Positions 11,420 to 22,620 of a DNA stretch of 64,000 nucleotides are shown here, piece after piece (the first letter of the stretch is position 1; each line of letters starts with the position of its first letter). Source of the DNA: Plantago major (Eukaryota > Streptophyta > Magnoliopsida > Lamiales > Plantaginaceae); assembly GCA_026545765.1 (NCBI GenBank), contig JAIFAC010000290.1:1-64000 (forward strand), in the 5' to 3' direction. The notes below the pieces were generated by a model that was not told where the DNA came from, did not search any database, and saw nothing but the letters and a program-made list of their open reading frames with translations. The translations under genes and the position numbers were made by a program.

Positions 11420-12109
11420 TGTTAAGTATTCTAACCAAGATGTAATAAAACCAATCAACTACTTGACAAATAAAATCACCAATCAAAGCGATAAAACACA
11501 AACACAATTTAGCGTGGTTCGATTGAATAAATCGATCTCGTCCACGGAGAATCAATGAATTTTATTACTCCACAACCTTCCTCGAACCCTAAATTCTGGA
11601 GAAATTGACCCCGAATTACGCCTTGAATTCTACTACACAATCCTCACAACTATAGCTAAATAATCACTATTCTAAACACGAAGAATAGCACAAGGCTGGA
11701 GGAAATCGACTTGGGAATCGCGTATTACGCTCATGAATTATGATCGCATGATGGTGCTTTGTTTCTGTATATATAAGCGGCAAAACAGGACTAAGTCGAA
11801 CAGGAATTGGAAAAATTCAATTACTCTGATAAAGTATCGAAAGAATGATTCTCGACCATTGATCATTAACTACCATCAAGATCGATGGCCTTGAAGAAAT
11901 CAATTTCCACTTACCGACTTCTATTACGTTTCGATCCACATTTGACTAGAAACCATCAATCTCTTCAAGTTTTCCAATCAGGTCCTGTACTTCCAAATCC
12001 TTGAAATCAAGTCCTGTAAAGCTGAAACCTTTCATTTTCCTGTAAATCTGAAAACTTTCAAGCCGGTCCTGTAAAACACAGAATCTTGAAACAACCCCAA
12101 AACTTCACG
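11420..12109 (-). repeat. 5' LTR of nested copia
   Basis: Partner of 7758-8442. It ends cttcacg at 12109, where the other copy has cttcaca, followed directly by the GAGAG duplication. Confidence 0.9.
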
Positions 12110-12114
12110 GAGAG

Positions 12115-14037
12115 GATGACTACGACTAAGAAAAGCATGAAATGCCTAGTAACAACGGATGATTCTCGAGACATGATGAAGAATTTCCTATGAGAATTCG
12201 AAATGGGCGAAGATGTTCATCAGAGAGCTAACTCTGGAAATGACCTCTCTGACAGGAATGTCCCAGAAAGCCCTCACACTGAACAAATGTCAGACATTCA
12301 CCACCCTTCTGAGTTGCAAAATGTCACAGATACTGAAGAAGTATCAAGTCATAATCACAGTGATTCACATTCAGATCACATAGATGTTGACCCTACTAGC
12401 CCTAAACTCATGATGAGATGGATCAAGGATCATCCTGCAAAAGATGTGATTGGACCAATCAATCAAGGTGTTAGGAATAGGAGAGTAGTAGCTGAAAATG
12501 CTAATTCTCTCTTTGGATGTTTCATCTCAAACATTGAACCTAAAACTATAGAAGAAGCTTTGAGAGACCAAGACTGGATCTCTGCAATGCAAGAAGAGTT
12601 GGATCAGTTTGAGAGAAACAAAGTCTGGAAACTAGTTCCATTTGTAGAAGGAATATATGTGATTGGAACTAAGTGGGTTTTCAGAAACAAGATGAATGAA
12701 TCTGGTGAAATAACTAGAAACAAAGCAAGGTTGGTTGCCAAGGGATTCACCCAGACTGAAGGTTTAGATTTTGATGAGTCATATGCAGTTGCAGTTGGAT
12801 GCAATAAGACTCTTTCGGCCTTGACTCATAAAGACTTTAAAGTTTATCAGATGGATGTCAAGAGTTCATTCTTGAATGGTGAACTTTCTGAGGAAGTCTA
12901 TGTTGAACAACCACCTGGCTTTGAAGTTTCCTCAGAAAGTAGAATGGTCTATAAGCTACAGAAAGCTCTATATGGACTGAAACAGGCTCCGAGAGCATGG
13001 TATGACACTTTGGCCAAATGCCTTCTGGAAAGTGGTTTCAAGAAAGGTGAAGTTGATAAAACTTTATTTACTTTAAATCATGATGGGAAACTACTCTTAG
13101 TTCAAGTATATGTTGATGACATTATATTTGGATCTAAGGACAAGCAACTTTGTGATGACTTTGCAAATCTCATGAAAAGTAAGTTTGAGATGAGCATGAT
13201 GGGAGAATTGAACTATTTCCTAGGATTGCAAGTCAAGCAACTCAATGATGGAATATTCATTAGTCAGACAAAGTATGCAAAAGGCATGCTCACAAAGTTC
13301 AATCTTAAGCCTTACGAAAGAATGCTAAGATACCTATGAGCATAGGAACCAAGATGACCTATCTTGAATCGGATAAGAGTGTTGATGAACACAAGTATAG
13401 GAAATTGATAGGTTCACTACTTTACCTTCTTTATGAGCGGACACGATATTCAATATGCGGTTGGAGTGTGTGCTAGATTTCAAACAAATCGATGCAATCA
13501 CTACAACATTGCTATGAAAATATTAAGGTATGTGAAAGTACGAGATGTAGGTTTGTGGTATCCTAAAGAAAGTGGATTGAGTTTGGTGGTTACTCGGATC
13601 TTGATTATCTTTGGATCGGTGCTTGATAGGAAAAGTACCCGAAACTTGTGGGTTTACAGAACTAGACTATCTCATGGTTTAGCAAAAGCAAAACTCATTG
13701 CAACTTCTACCACGAGCTGAATATATTGATCTGGTTGTTATGCAACACAAATTTTGTGGATTCAACAACAACTCGAGACTATGGACTCGATGAAGAAAAC
13801 TCCCATTTTACGTGATAACACAAGTGCTATTGCAATCACCACAGAACCCCAAGTTCCATGCACGAACAAAGCACATTGATGTTAGACACCACTTCATCGA
13901 GACCATGTTGAGAATGGCGATATAGAGATACTCAAGATTGGCAGAAGACCAACTTCGATATCTTCACCAAGCCCTACAAAAAGCGGTTCTTGACCTTAAG
14001 ACATAGTCTTGGGTTAATGGAGATGCCTAAGGACTGA
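12115..14037 (+). pseudogene. S1 pol, RT and RNase H part
   Basis: This is the 3' half of the polyprotein. A 378-codon open frame (12203-13339) covers the integrase-RT linker and most of RT (RVT_2). Landmarks are the block [15 protein letters not shown] (about 12570), [15 protein letters not shown] sequence, [31 protein letters not shown] and the catalytic YVDDIIFGS (about 13108). After a frameshift near 13320 RNase H continues at 13433-13900, with R-K-S-T and a damaged HIDVRHHF-like block near 13875. The frame ends ...LMEMPKD at the TGA at 14035. RT is the best-preserved part of S1, and the S2 RT is very similar. Confidence 0.88.
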
Positions 14038-14733
14038 AAAATGTCACGAATCTCTAAAATGCGAGTAAGTGAGGTAGAAAAAGTAGGCCTCACGAGCGGG
14101 TTCTCGAGAAAGCCGAGTTGATAAGAAGTGATGCAAGGTTTACGGTAGCAACACTCGGAAAGGCAAAACATTTACTGGCAGGTATCCGGAAAGGCAAAGG
14201 TTGATACACACTCGATAAGTAAATAAGACTAGAACTTACTTCTGAATTGGGTCGAATACATTCAAACAATGAAGCTTGACACTTGAATTGAAGCTATTTA
14301 GTCATAAAAGAAAAGACACACAAAGCCCAAAAGTATAAGTTAAGAGTCAAACATGTCCAATGTCTTGTATTTTTGCCATTTTTATGATAAACAATATAAG
14401 ATAAGGACTTGACACTCAGAATGATAATCAAATGATTGAGTGTTCTTACTCTTTACTAAGTGACATAATGGATGTAACTTGTCAAAAATCCATCAAGTCG
14501 GCACAATACCATTTGTTGATTGATATCATTACAAGATATTCAATATAAGCCCTTGATGAATAAGCGTTTGATCTCAGCGGTTGAGATTAAAACAAAGCAA
14601 GTAATGTATGTTGAGAAATGCGGACATGGCCCGCTCGCATTTAATGGAAGCGTGTGTGATTCCGCCTATCTGATACAAAGAACGCATTCATATTAAGTTG
14701 TATGTATCTTGTATCTATGTACATTTTATACGC

Positions 14734-14933
14734 TATATATATAGGACTTGGGCGAAAGACAAACACTTTTACCAATTCGAAATTTCATACTTGCATCAAA
14801 ATAGCAAAATCTCTCAAGATTTCTACAAAACCCTACGCAAACTCGACTTCTTGTGTTTAGTCTTACGAAAAGATAGACTAATCGATTAATCTTTCAAAAC
14901 CCCTCAAAACACTCACTCAAGACTATATAAGAG
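14734..14933 (+). promoter_or_regulatory. TATA-like box and leader of S1 ORF2
   Basis: TATATATATAGG (14734-14745) is followed by a roughly 190-bp A/C-rich leader ending tatataagagATGGC. S2 has TATATATAGG at 47580-47571 on the minus strand, a recognisably homologous leader (shared acttgcatcaaaatagcaaaa) and the same spacing to ORF2. The conservation suggests a promoter or a functional leader, but could simply reflect common descent. Confidence 0.45.
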
Positions 14934-16447
14934 ATGGCACCGAAGATGACCACGAGAACCTAAGGCGCATCATGCTCTGCTGAAAAGCAAGGAGGAAAGG
15001 AACTTAAGGTGTTGAATAAGCATATACAGGAAAGTTCACCCCATCATTTGGAATCCAGTCACAAGATGAATTAGGAGCTTTTAGTGAAGAAATATGTACT
15101 GCGGTCATTTCTTCCTAACGGATAGGAAGCGATATTGGGGATCTTTGAAAAGTTCCCATATCTTCAAGTTTACATCTGCTTGCAGTGGACTATCCACACT
15201 AGATGTCTTTGGAGTTCTATAACAACTCCAAAATCTTCACAAAGGTTGTGAATGATGAAGAAGAAAAATACATGCGGTGAAGTTGAGGACAAGAAATTGT
15301 CCTAGGCAAGACTTTACGCAAGATATTCGATTGAAAATCGAGGAACAATTGAAGACATCAACATTAGGGATGCTCCCATGATCCAGTGTTAAAGAGCTAT
15401 TTGAAGCAATCCGATTAGAGAATGCAAAGGGTTGCCGGAGACTTTGTTACGAAAGCCATCGAACTAGTCATCTCGGAAACTCTTGAGTACTTTAGCTCTC
15501 ATTACGGTCCGTTGCTTTGATGGAAACAAAGGTGGAGTGGACCGGATAAGCATGGAGAGATGGATGATGATGCATCTTGAACAAGAAGCATGAAGGCGAA
15601 ACCCACTTCAATTGGGGAAATCGCCTTGACAAATTCCTTGGACATATTGAGAATTTGAGCCCAAGATCATCAATAGCTTTCTTTGAGCGAAAGGCGATAT
15701 GCACTGGCCTCGAATTTGTCACATTGAAACAATGGGAATCACTCTCGAGAGAGGCGGAAATCGATCCTGACTCCTTTTTGACCGCCTTTGAAGAAAAGGA
15801 GACTTATTCTTTGAAAGCTCGAGAGAGGCGAGAAGAGCTTGAAGGCGCCCAAAGGTGAGGAGGTCTCTGAAAGCTCAAGCTCGACCTCCGATTGCAGAGA
15901 AAGAGGACTCAAAGCAAAGAGCCTCCAAGTCCCTAAACATACAAGCACAACCTTAAGAGCGAGGTCTCGAGAAGATGTTGGAGCCTTGAAAGCAACTCAG
16001 AATGCCCCAAGAATTACAGGCGGTGCTCGAACTCTCGGAGATGATAGAAATATCATAGATGGAGTGCACTTTTGACCTTTGGATAGTGAATCGAGGATGA
16101 TGAAGTACTTGCAAAAGTACTCGAAAGGTCAATGTAGAGACCCATGGAGGAGCATCAAGCTCACCCCTCGGAAAGAAAGGAGCCCCTACGCTTGTGGGAA
16201 GAAGAAGGCTGGGTGAGGAAGATAGAATGATGGAAGATCTAACATTGCTTCCACATTCACTATGCGGCTAAAGGTTTTGAAGAAAACCCTGTTCTTGAGG
16301 TTCCTCGACAACGAAGCTCGACTCTCGGAAAGGGATCGGTGAGATGGAGACTCGAGAATGATACTCTAGAGGACAACAACAATGACGAAAGAGAGGCTGT
16401 GGAGACTCCACTAGTCGAAGAGACCCAAGCTTCGGCTGACTCTGTTG

Positions 16448-17287
16448 GTAACAAAGATGGTTTGTATTTAACTTGTGAACATAGGTATATGTTAACTAGT
16501 TATTCATCGCTTTGTTTATTCTGAGGCCGATTTAGAAGCGATCTTTCGGGGGAAAACTTGTCCACCCCTTGAATCGAAGAGGTTCCTCGACCTCGGAACA
16601 TCGAAGAGCACATCCCACGGTAGTAAAGTTATCTCGAACAAGAAATAACTAACTAAAATGCTCTTATCTTATGTTCTAATATTCTTAATATCTCTTCTTA
16701 GGCTTTTGAGGAAGTAGTGGTGGTGGAACTGACACCCCAAAACGAGATTCGGAGTGAAAAGCTCTCGAGGAAGTATTCTTGAGCCTTCTGAGAAGGTAAG
16801 TAATCGATAATAGTCTCCTTCAAGAATGCTGGAAAACCCACTACTAAATCTTTTATGTTTGTTCTTACAGGCTCGGTCGGAAGAACAATTGGATGGAGAA
16901 AGCAGTTGTGTTATCTCCTCGAAAGGAAAGCTGGCTTCTTGAACAAGCGATGTCTGCGAAAAGGTGCGAAACCCCGAGGTTTACGAGGAACATCTCTTGA
17001 GCTTCCTCACTTGGAAGTAAGTGAAGCCTCGAAGCATATTTCTATCTATCTTTCTCGATAAACAAGTTTACGAAACCATAATTGATTCTAATTCTCGGGT
17101 TCAAGCGAAGAAAGGATCTTTGAGGATCGGACTTCTCCTCACACCAAAGTATCGAGGTCTACGAGACCAAACAAGCGAAGTCAGCGGATGAGCTAGTGTT
17201 TCTACGGGTATGCTTAGAAAGCTTACTTTTGCACACAAATACTAACCAAGTGGTTTGAACAAAACTAACTTGATCCCTTTCTTTCAG
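16448..17287 (+). other. Five short introns in S1 ORF2
   Basis: Putative introns are 16448-16525 (78), 16620-16701 (82), 16796-16870 (75), 17017-17098 (82) and 17208-17287 (80 nt). Donors are gtaaca, gtagta, gtaagt, gtaagt and gtatgc. Acceptors are tctgag, tcttag, ttacag, tctcgg (probably tctcag misread) and tttcag. They occur in the same order and size range as the S2 set. The first and fourth are flanked by clearly homologous exon sequence. Confidence 0.65.
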
Positions 17288-17760
17288 CTCAAAGTCTAGT
17301 GCCAATCAATTTACTCCAAGCCTTCGAAGCACTCTCGAGAAACATCTAAAGTGCTTGACAATGGCGAGAAACTTCGGAAAGGCCGACCTTTACGAAGTTG
17401 CGAAGTAATTGGCATCCCGGAGAAGAGGGCGAGCATTCAATGGAAGATCATATCCATACTATATGTTTTCCACAGTCTTACTCCTTTGCCACTCGATGGA
17501 TGATACCTTCATAAATGAAGTAGCACGAAGACTCATGTGATTTCCAAGATCGGATGCTCAAACCCAAGAGCAGATGGTGACCCATCCTGCCTTGCCTAGC
17601 AAGCTCACTACTTATCCAGCTGAGCAAGAAGAAGTTAATGGGAGGATGATTACATTCCCAAATGTGATCAACCTGGTTTCAGAAGATGAAGAGGAGATGG
17701 ACGAGAACGATTACCAAGAACCCTCTTCTGAGCATCCAAGTCAAGAAAACAAGAAAAAGG

Positions 17761-17769
17761 ATGATGATT

Positions 17770-17819
<50 letters not shown>

Positions 17820-17830
17820 CAGAATGATGA
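17761..17830 (+). repeat. GAT trinucleotide run (poly-Asp)
   Basis: About twenty GAT units lie within the ORF2 frame and encode a run of Asp after a KKKDDDYD segment. S2 has only short ATC-rich traces at the corresponding place near 44148. This is probable slippage expansion within an acidic region. Confidence 0.9.
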
Positions 17831-20335
17831 TCCCTAACCTGGACAAGGCGGGATTCAGAAATCTAGCAAAGGAAGTGGAGAAAAGGCTACTCCTTCAAAT
17901 GCTCAGAGAGCCTCATCATCACCACCCCCAAAGTCTCATCAGAATACCCAACAGGCCGATCAGCAAGACATAATTGAAGAAATCTCACCATTTGAGTTGA
18001 GTTAACAACTCGACGAAGTTGGAAGAAGAGAAGAGAATCAACTTAGAGTGCCAAGCCTGAGTTGATGAGAAGGAAGCCAGATTCAAAAGCTCGAAGCTAA
18101 TGCTAAAGAATTGGCCCTACGGATGAGCAAAGAAGTTTGGAAAGAAAGATCGGCATTACATGGCGAAATTGATGCCATGCGTCTTTGTTGATGAAGAAGC
18201 ACAAGATCTTGAGGCGCATCGGAAAGACCTTCTACATCTTCTCGAAGGCGGCACACTTGATGGAAAGCGAAGAAGATTGCCAATCTGCAAACAATCCAAG
18301 AAAAGGATTATGACAGTGCTGCTGAAGCAAATCGAAACTTGATCACCCCAGAAGAAGATGAGAGACTTATCACTAAGGAAAAGTTAGCCCTTCTGGCTCC
18401 TCAACTATTTTCTGCTCCAGGTGCATCAAGAAGTGATGAACAGTCTAGAACAAGTGTTTTCTTGGAACTAAGAGGCAGACTTGTTGCTCGAGACACTCGA
18501 GTCCTAAGTCGATCCTAGAAGAGATGAAAGATTTGGCTGCCGCATTGCTAAACAGAGCAACCGGCATAGCCCTCTCTTAGAAAGATCTAGCTTTGATCAG
18601 GGAAGATGACTGCAACAATGCCAACCTAGCACTAACAGAAGCCATCCATGCTACTCAACAAGCAGATGCTATTCTAAGGCCTCTTGAAGAGCTCAGCGAG
18701 AAAAGAGCAAAAATTGGTTAGGCAAAACAAGGACTTGAAGAAAGAAATCCAAGAAGCTGAAGGTGCACAACAACCTCCAGAAAAACTTTGAATCACTCTC
18801 TGAAGCTTATGCTATCATGAGTCAGTCATTCATGACTAAGGGGGAAGAAGAGATGCCTCAGAAAGGCAGAGGAAGAAAAAGAAAACAATCAATTCCTCTC
18901 TCCTCAAGTCAACTAGTCATCAGGACCTTTGGAGATGCCCTACTGAAGAAGTTGTTCGAGATCAACCGGCGGGAAAGGTGAGAAGTATAGTTACTAGGGA
19001 ACCGAGTCCCTTAGGATCTCGGATGGAACAACGAATAATCCACGAAGAAGGAAGACCAAGAAGAAGGAGAGGTAAGAGGTCGAGAAAGGCAAGCCTCACA
19101 AGCTGGAACCACAATGATGATGAGGATGAATCGTCTGAGATGAGCATCGATCCACAAGAGAAGAAGGCAAGCAAGCACCTCACAACCTCCTCTGGCGGCA
19201 AGGCCTTTGGAAGCGAACTCCTTCTAGAAATACCAAGTCAATACAAGGAACATCCACGGCAGCCCAGGCGGAAGAAAGGGTTAGAGGATCTCTGACGGAA
19301 GGCCACTAACGAAAGCGAAGGATTCGGTTTGGCGAGTAAACATAGAAACTCATCGAAAGGCGGTGATGCCCACATTGATGCGTGAAGACTAGTAATGAAG
19401 AGTCTTCATAGGTGCATTCTGAATAAGAGAGGGTATTGTACGGAACTACAACATCTACTTGTCAATGATAAGTTTCCAACTCCATCCTCAACCGGATCTG
19501 AAATGGAGAGAAGGCAAGCGGTGCTAAAACACAGGCACCTTCATGCTGGCTAAACTTTGAAGTACAAAGAGGAATGAAGCGGAAAGATGGATCTTTCTTT
19601 TGCATCCTTACCAAGCGATGATGTACACAAGGCGAAAAGCGGATGGTAGCTTCTGGAGCGGAACAAACTAGGTGTTCAACCTGAGTCATTCTATATGACA
19701 TTGGATGAATACCTATATGGAAGAAATATCTAGTATTTCAACCTATCTCGGTGCATATAGACCACTCACAGGTCGGGAAAGTACAGGTCACACTTTACGT
19801 AGAAGAATCACAAGCTTGGCGAGAGTTACCATGAAATATGTGACTTATCCGGAAAAATGAGCTCTCTGTCGGAAGGATTCTTTATGACTATGTCGAGAAT
19901 GCGGAAAAGTGGATGATCATGTCATTGATCCGGAAAGGTCTTTGAAGAACTTGAGGTGTCTGAACCTAAGTTGCATTTCTGAAGACTTGAAGACTAGTAA
20001 CATTAGAATACTCTCTTGGAGCTTGGATTCTCCTTTGTTCTAATTTACTTAGTATGTTTTGTTACTTTTTGTAATCTTGCTGATTATTTCTGAATTTCTC
20101 TATCTGTAAAAGTTGCATCTTATTCTGTAAACTGTACCTATATGAAGATTATACTCTCAGATACATTCTAATAGATGACAACTTATCGTAAGATCACTTC
20201 TTGTGATTTGGTTGATGTTTTCGCATAATTGACTAAAATTGAATATCATTTGAAATGATTAAGTGGTGGATTGTTTTCTCTTCCAGGATTACAAATTTGA
20301 AATAGAACTTAAAAGATAGTCATGGATGACTGATC

Positions 20336-20350
20336 AAAAAGGGGGAAATT
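20336..20350 (+). other. Polypurine tract of S1
   Basis: aaaaagggggaaatt directly precedes the 3' LTR and would prime plus-strand synthesis. The S2 equivalent is the reverse complement at 41530-41545. Confidence 0.85.
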
Positions 20351-21719
20351 TGTTAGGAATATCTGTTCATCACATGTTCTTATCTTAGCCAGAAAGGTGA
20401 TTAAGTACTCTCGGTTCACTTGAACATTGTAAAAGAGGAAATCACTGAGTATGATTAGTCTAGTAAATCTTGTATTAGGATTATAGGTCTCTGAGTGTAA
20501 TTTTTATTTCCAGAAGACCATGAAGATCAATCCTAGCAATGGAGCTTTTATGAAGATTAGAAGACTGAAGATTGCACAAAGTTTATGAAGACATCAAGGT
20601 TTAGTCAAACTCAGAAAGACTATGTCCTTAATCCTTTCTTAAGTGTATTTACTTACTTTTGAAACATGATTCTGGACATATGACATCATGAGTATGGAGC
20701 ATGCAAGCCATCAGAAAGGCTCATGTATCCGTTGAAGACCACAGGACAAAAAATAGTACAAGTGCATTTATTGCATCGGCAGAAAAGCCGCTGAAGCACA
20801 GTCCTCTCTGAGACATGAGACAAGGACTTCTGAGTACTCATTCCAAGATAAGTATGGACTGAATTTGAATTGTGTCTAACGGATATCATTCGATAACTCT
20901 CAAATTCATCTATATATATCACACTTAGATCTTTGAAATACACCTTAGAGCAGCTCTATCTTGCAAACTTACCATCAAGCAAAGTATTCTCTCAAGCACT
21001 CTTGCCCTTCTAAAGCTTTATGTTGCTCGAAGAATCACTAGTAGTTCTAAGTTGTCTGAACCTTAAGAGATTGTTATTAAGTGAAAGAGTTGAACTATCG
21101 GATACCGCTACGAATCTCATTCTCGAGCGGACATCAATTACTTGGGTCGAAAAGCGGTGCCATCCTTGAACAAGTGTATTAAGTAGTCTTGTTCTATTAG
21201 GCTCAAAATATAATGAAAAGTTATCTGAGAAGCCTCTCGACAAACCTTATAACTTGACACCATCAAGTGGAGTAGAAGAAGTACTTGATTTGGGAAATCA
21301 AGGAATAACTCAAGGTTATCTGAGTAGAGGAAGTACTTAGCTCTGGGAGTGGGAATAACTCGGGGGAACAATTGGTTAGGAACCATTTGTTTAAGAATCA
21401 TAGAATAGGATTATTGTAAGGTGAACTCGATTATACATTCTAGTGAATTCTAGGTCCCAAAAAAGGAGGTGGATTAGTTGGAGGATTACACCACCTCAGA
21501 TACCACTATACTTTGTGTCATTTACCTTTACGTATTTACATTTCCAAAGCACACACACATACTTATTGTTTCTACACTTACCTATCTTAAAGTCTTCGCT
21601 CTGAATTTAAGTATCGAAACCCCAGTTTACGAAGCTGTGTTTATCGACAAAAGTTTTAAAGACTATTCCACCCCTCTAGTCTTTTACTTTGCCGTTATCT
21701 GGACCAACACAGATCTTTG
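20351..21719 (+). repeat. 3' LTR of S1
   Basis: Starts TGTTAGGAATATCTGTT and ends GGACCAACA, followed by CAGAT. The first half has fewer CAG/CTG-type changes than the 5' LTR. A 16-bp-range difference (gtatttgatcct in the 5' copy) lies near the start. Confidence 0.92.
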
Positions 21720-22255
21720 CGGCAGAGACCACTTTTATCACTGACCTGACCCGGCCCATGATGGTCTTGGGTGGGGCAGTCGAAGGGGGTGAGGGCTCTA
21801 ATGTCGAGCGGTGATTCGAGTTCTGAGACCCCCACAGTCATAGCGGCGGAGGCTCTACCGGTCGGCCGGACCTGAGGTGGAGGAGGAGGCGATTGTCCCT
21901 ACCTCGAGTGGGATGCACAAAATCAGCGTTCGTGGGACGGGTTGCCTGTGATTTTCCTCTTGGTCCTGCCAAGTAATTATTATACATTCTTCTTAAATAT
22001 GTAGAACATAACTTATGATAGTTGACAAGTATAAATTGTTGTACTAAAGTAATAAATATTTATTTCTTGTATCTTATACATTAATGACAGTTTATGCCTC
22101 GGAGGTCCACAACAAATTAGGTGACATCTTTGGATGAGGAGAGAGCCAGGCCGGGGTGGTGAGTGTTGGTCTCACATCTCGGACCGCATGAGGGAGTACT
22201 TTGATGATTGCTGGGTAAGTTAAAATATGACATTCCTTTATTTGTTATTATAATC

Positions 22256-22435
22256 GTTTTAATATGAGTGGTATGTTAGCCCTTTGTATGTGAGTGGTAT
22301 GTTAGCCACTTTATTTGGGTGATATGTTAGTCACCATTGTGTTAGTAAAATTTAGGACAATGTGGTGGTATGTTAGCCACTATATGTGAGTGGTATGTTA
22401 GCCACTTTGTTTGGGTGATATGTTAGTCACCATAT
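22256..22435. repeat. Hairpin minisatellite (left copy)
   Basis: Repeated units read GTGGTATGTTAGCCAC and GTGATATGTTAGTCAC, each a 4-bp stem around TATGTTAG. About six copies (near 22267, 22290, 22320, 22364, 22388, 22418) are organised in a higher-order unit of about 98 bp that includes tgttagtaaaatttaggacaatgtg. The reverse complement array is at 24590-24890. Confidence 0.85.
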
Positions 22436-22620
22436 ACATTATGTTGTTATATCTTATTAAATTGATGTAACATGGTGACGTTATATATGTTGACTTTGGG
22501 TGTTGTATGAAATTGGAAATGTCGACATATACATTATGTTGTTGTATCTTATTAAATTGATGTAACATGGTGGCGTTATATATATTGACTTTGGATGTTG
22601 TATGAAATTGGGAATGTAGA
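22433..22620. repeat. Tandem duplication of about 92 bp
   Basis: Two copies (about 22433-22525 and 22526-22620) share cattatgttgt, aaattgatgtaacatggtg and gactttgg(g/a)tgttgtatg. They lie in an intron of the second CACTA gene. Confidence 0.8.

Larger units (their letters stand above)
7758..12109 (-). mobile_element. Nested, internally deleted Ty1/copia element
   Basis: A 4.35-kb LTR element inserted on the minus strand in the pol gene of S1. The target duplication GAGAG is seen at 7753-7757 and 12110-12114. The LTRs are 685 bp (7758-8442) and 690 bp (11420-12109). Reading on the minus strand it has gag, protease and integrase, then only a remnant of RT and no recognisable RNase H. It is therefore a non-autonomous deletion derivative. 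The host frame is restored when it is removed, and S2 has an empty version of the site near 50100. The region just inside the 5' LTR (11419 downwards, agtggcaccgcc) does not match the usual Met-tRNA primer site. Confidence 0.9.
14934..19300 (+). pseudogene. S1 ORF2, extra gene downstream of pol
   Basis: Sireviruses often carry an extra gene here, called envelope-like by position. The start ATG at 14934 (MAPK) aligns with the S2 start at 47386. The N-terminal third (15000-15880) resembles the plant-transposon protein domain found in such genes. A middle region contains five short introns (16448-17287), then an Asp-rich run (17761-17830) and a long coiled-coil-like stretch (about 18350-18980). 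The C-terminus has basic clusters (KGRGRKRK, RPRRRRGKR) next to an acidic patch. No signal peptide or membrane segment is evident, so an envelope role is not supported. Frames are heavily broken; the 3' end could extend to about 19990. Confidence 0.65.
3018..21719 (+). mobile_element. Sirevirus-type Ty1/copia element S1
   Basis: This is a full-length LTR retrotransposon of 18.7 kb (about 14.3 kb without its nested insertion). Two LTRs of about 1.37 kb start TATTAGG/TGTTAGG and end CCAACA. The 5-bp target duplication CAGAT is seen at 3013-3017 and 21720-21724. The order is LTR, tRNA-Met-type primer site, gag, protease, integrase, RT, RNase H, a long extra gene (ORF2), polypurine tract, LTR. 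The size, the integrase-before-RT order and the extra gene after pol fit the Sirevirus (SIRE/Maximus) lineage. It sits inside a CACTA transposase gene and carries a nested copia element at 7758-12109. It is related to S2 on the other strand. Frameshifts are frequent. Confidence 0.9.

Noticed and set aside
17686-17973. A frame with a run of Met
   Set aside because: It is the second reading frame of the GAT repeat; the Asp frame fits the acidic context of ORF2.
22256-22435. A CRISPR-like array, because of regular short palindromic repeats
   Set aside because: This is plant nuclear DNA, the spacers are themselves repeated, and no cas genes occur. It is a minisatellite in a transposon intron.
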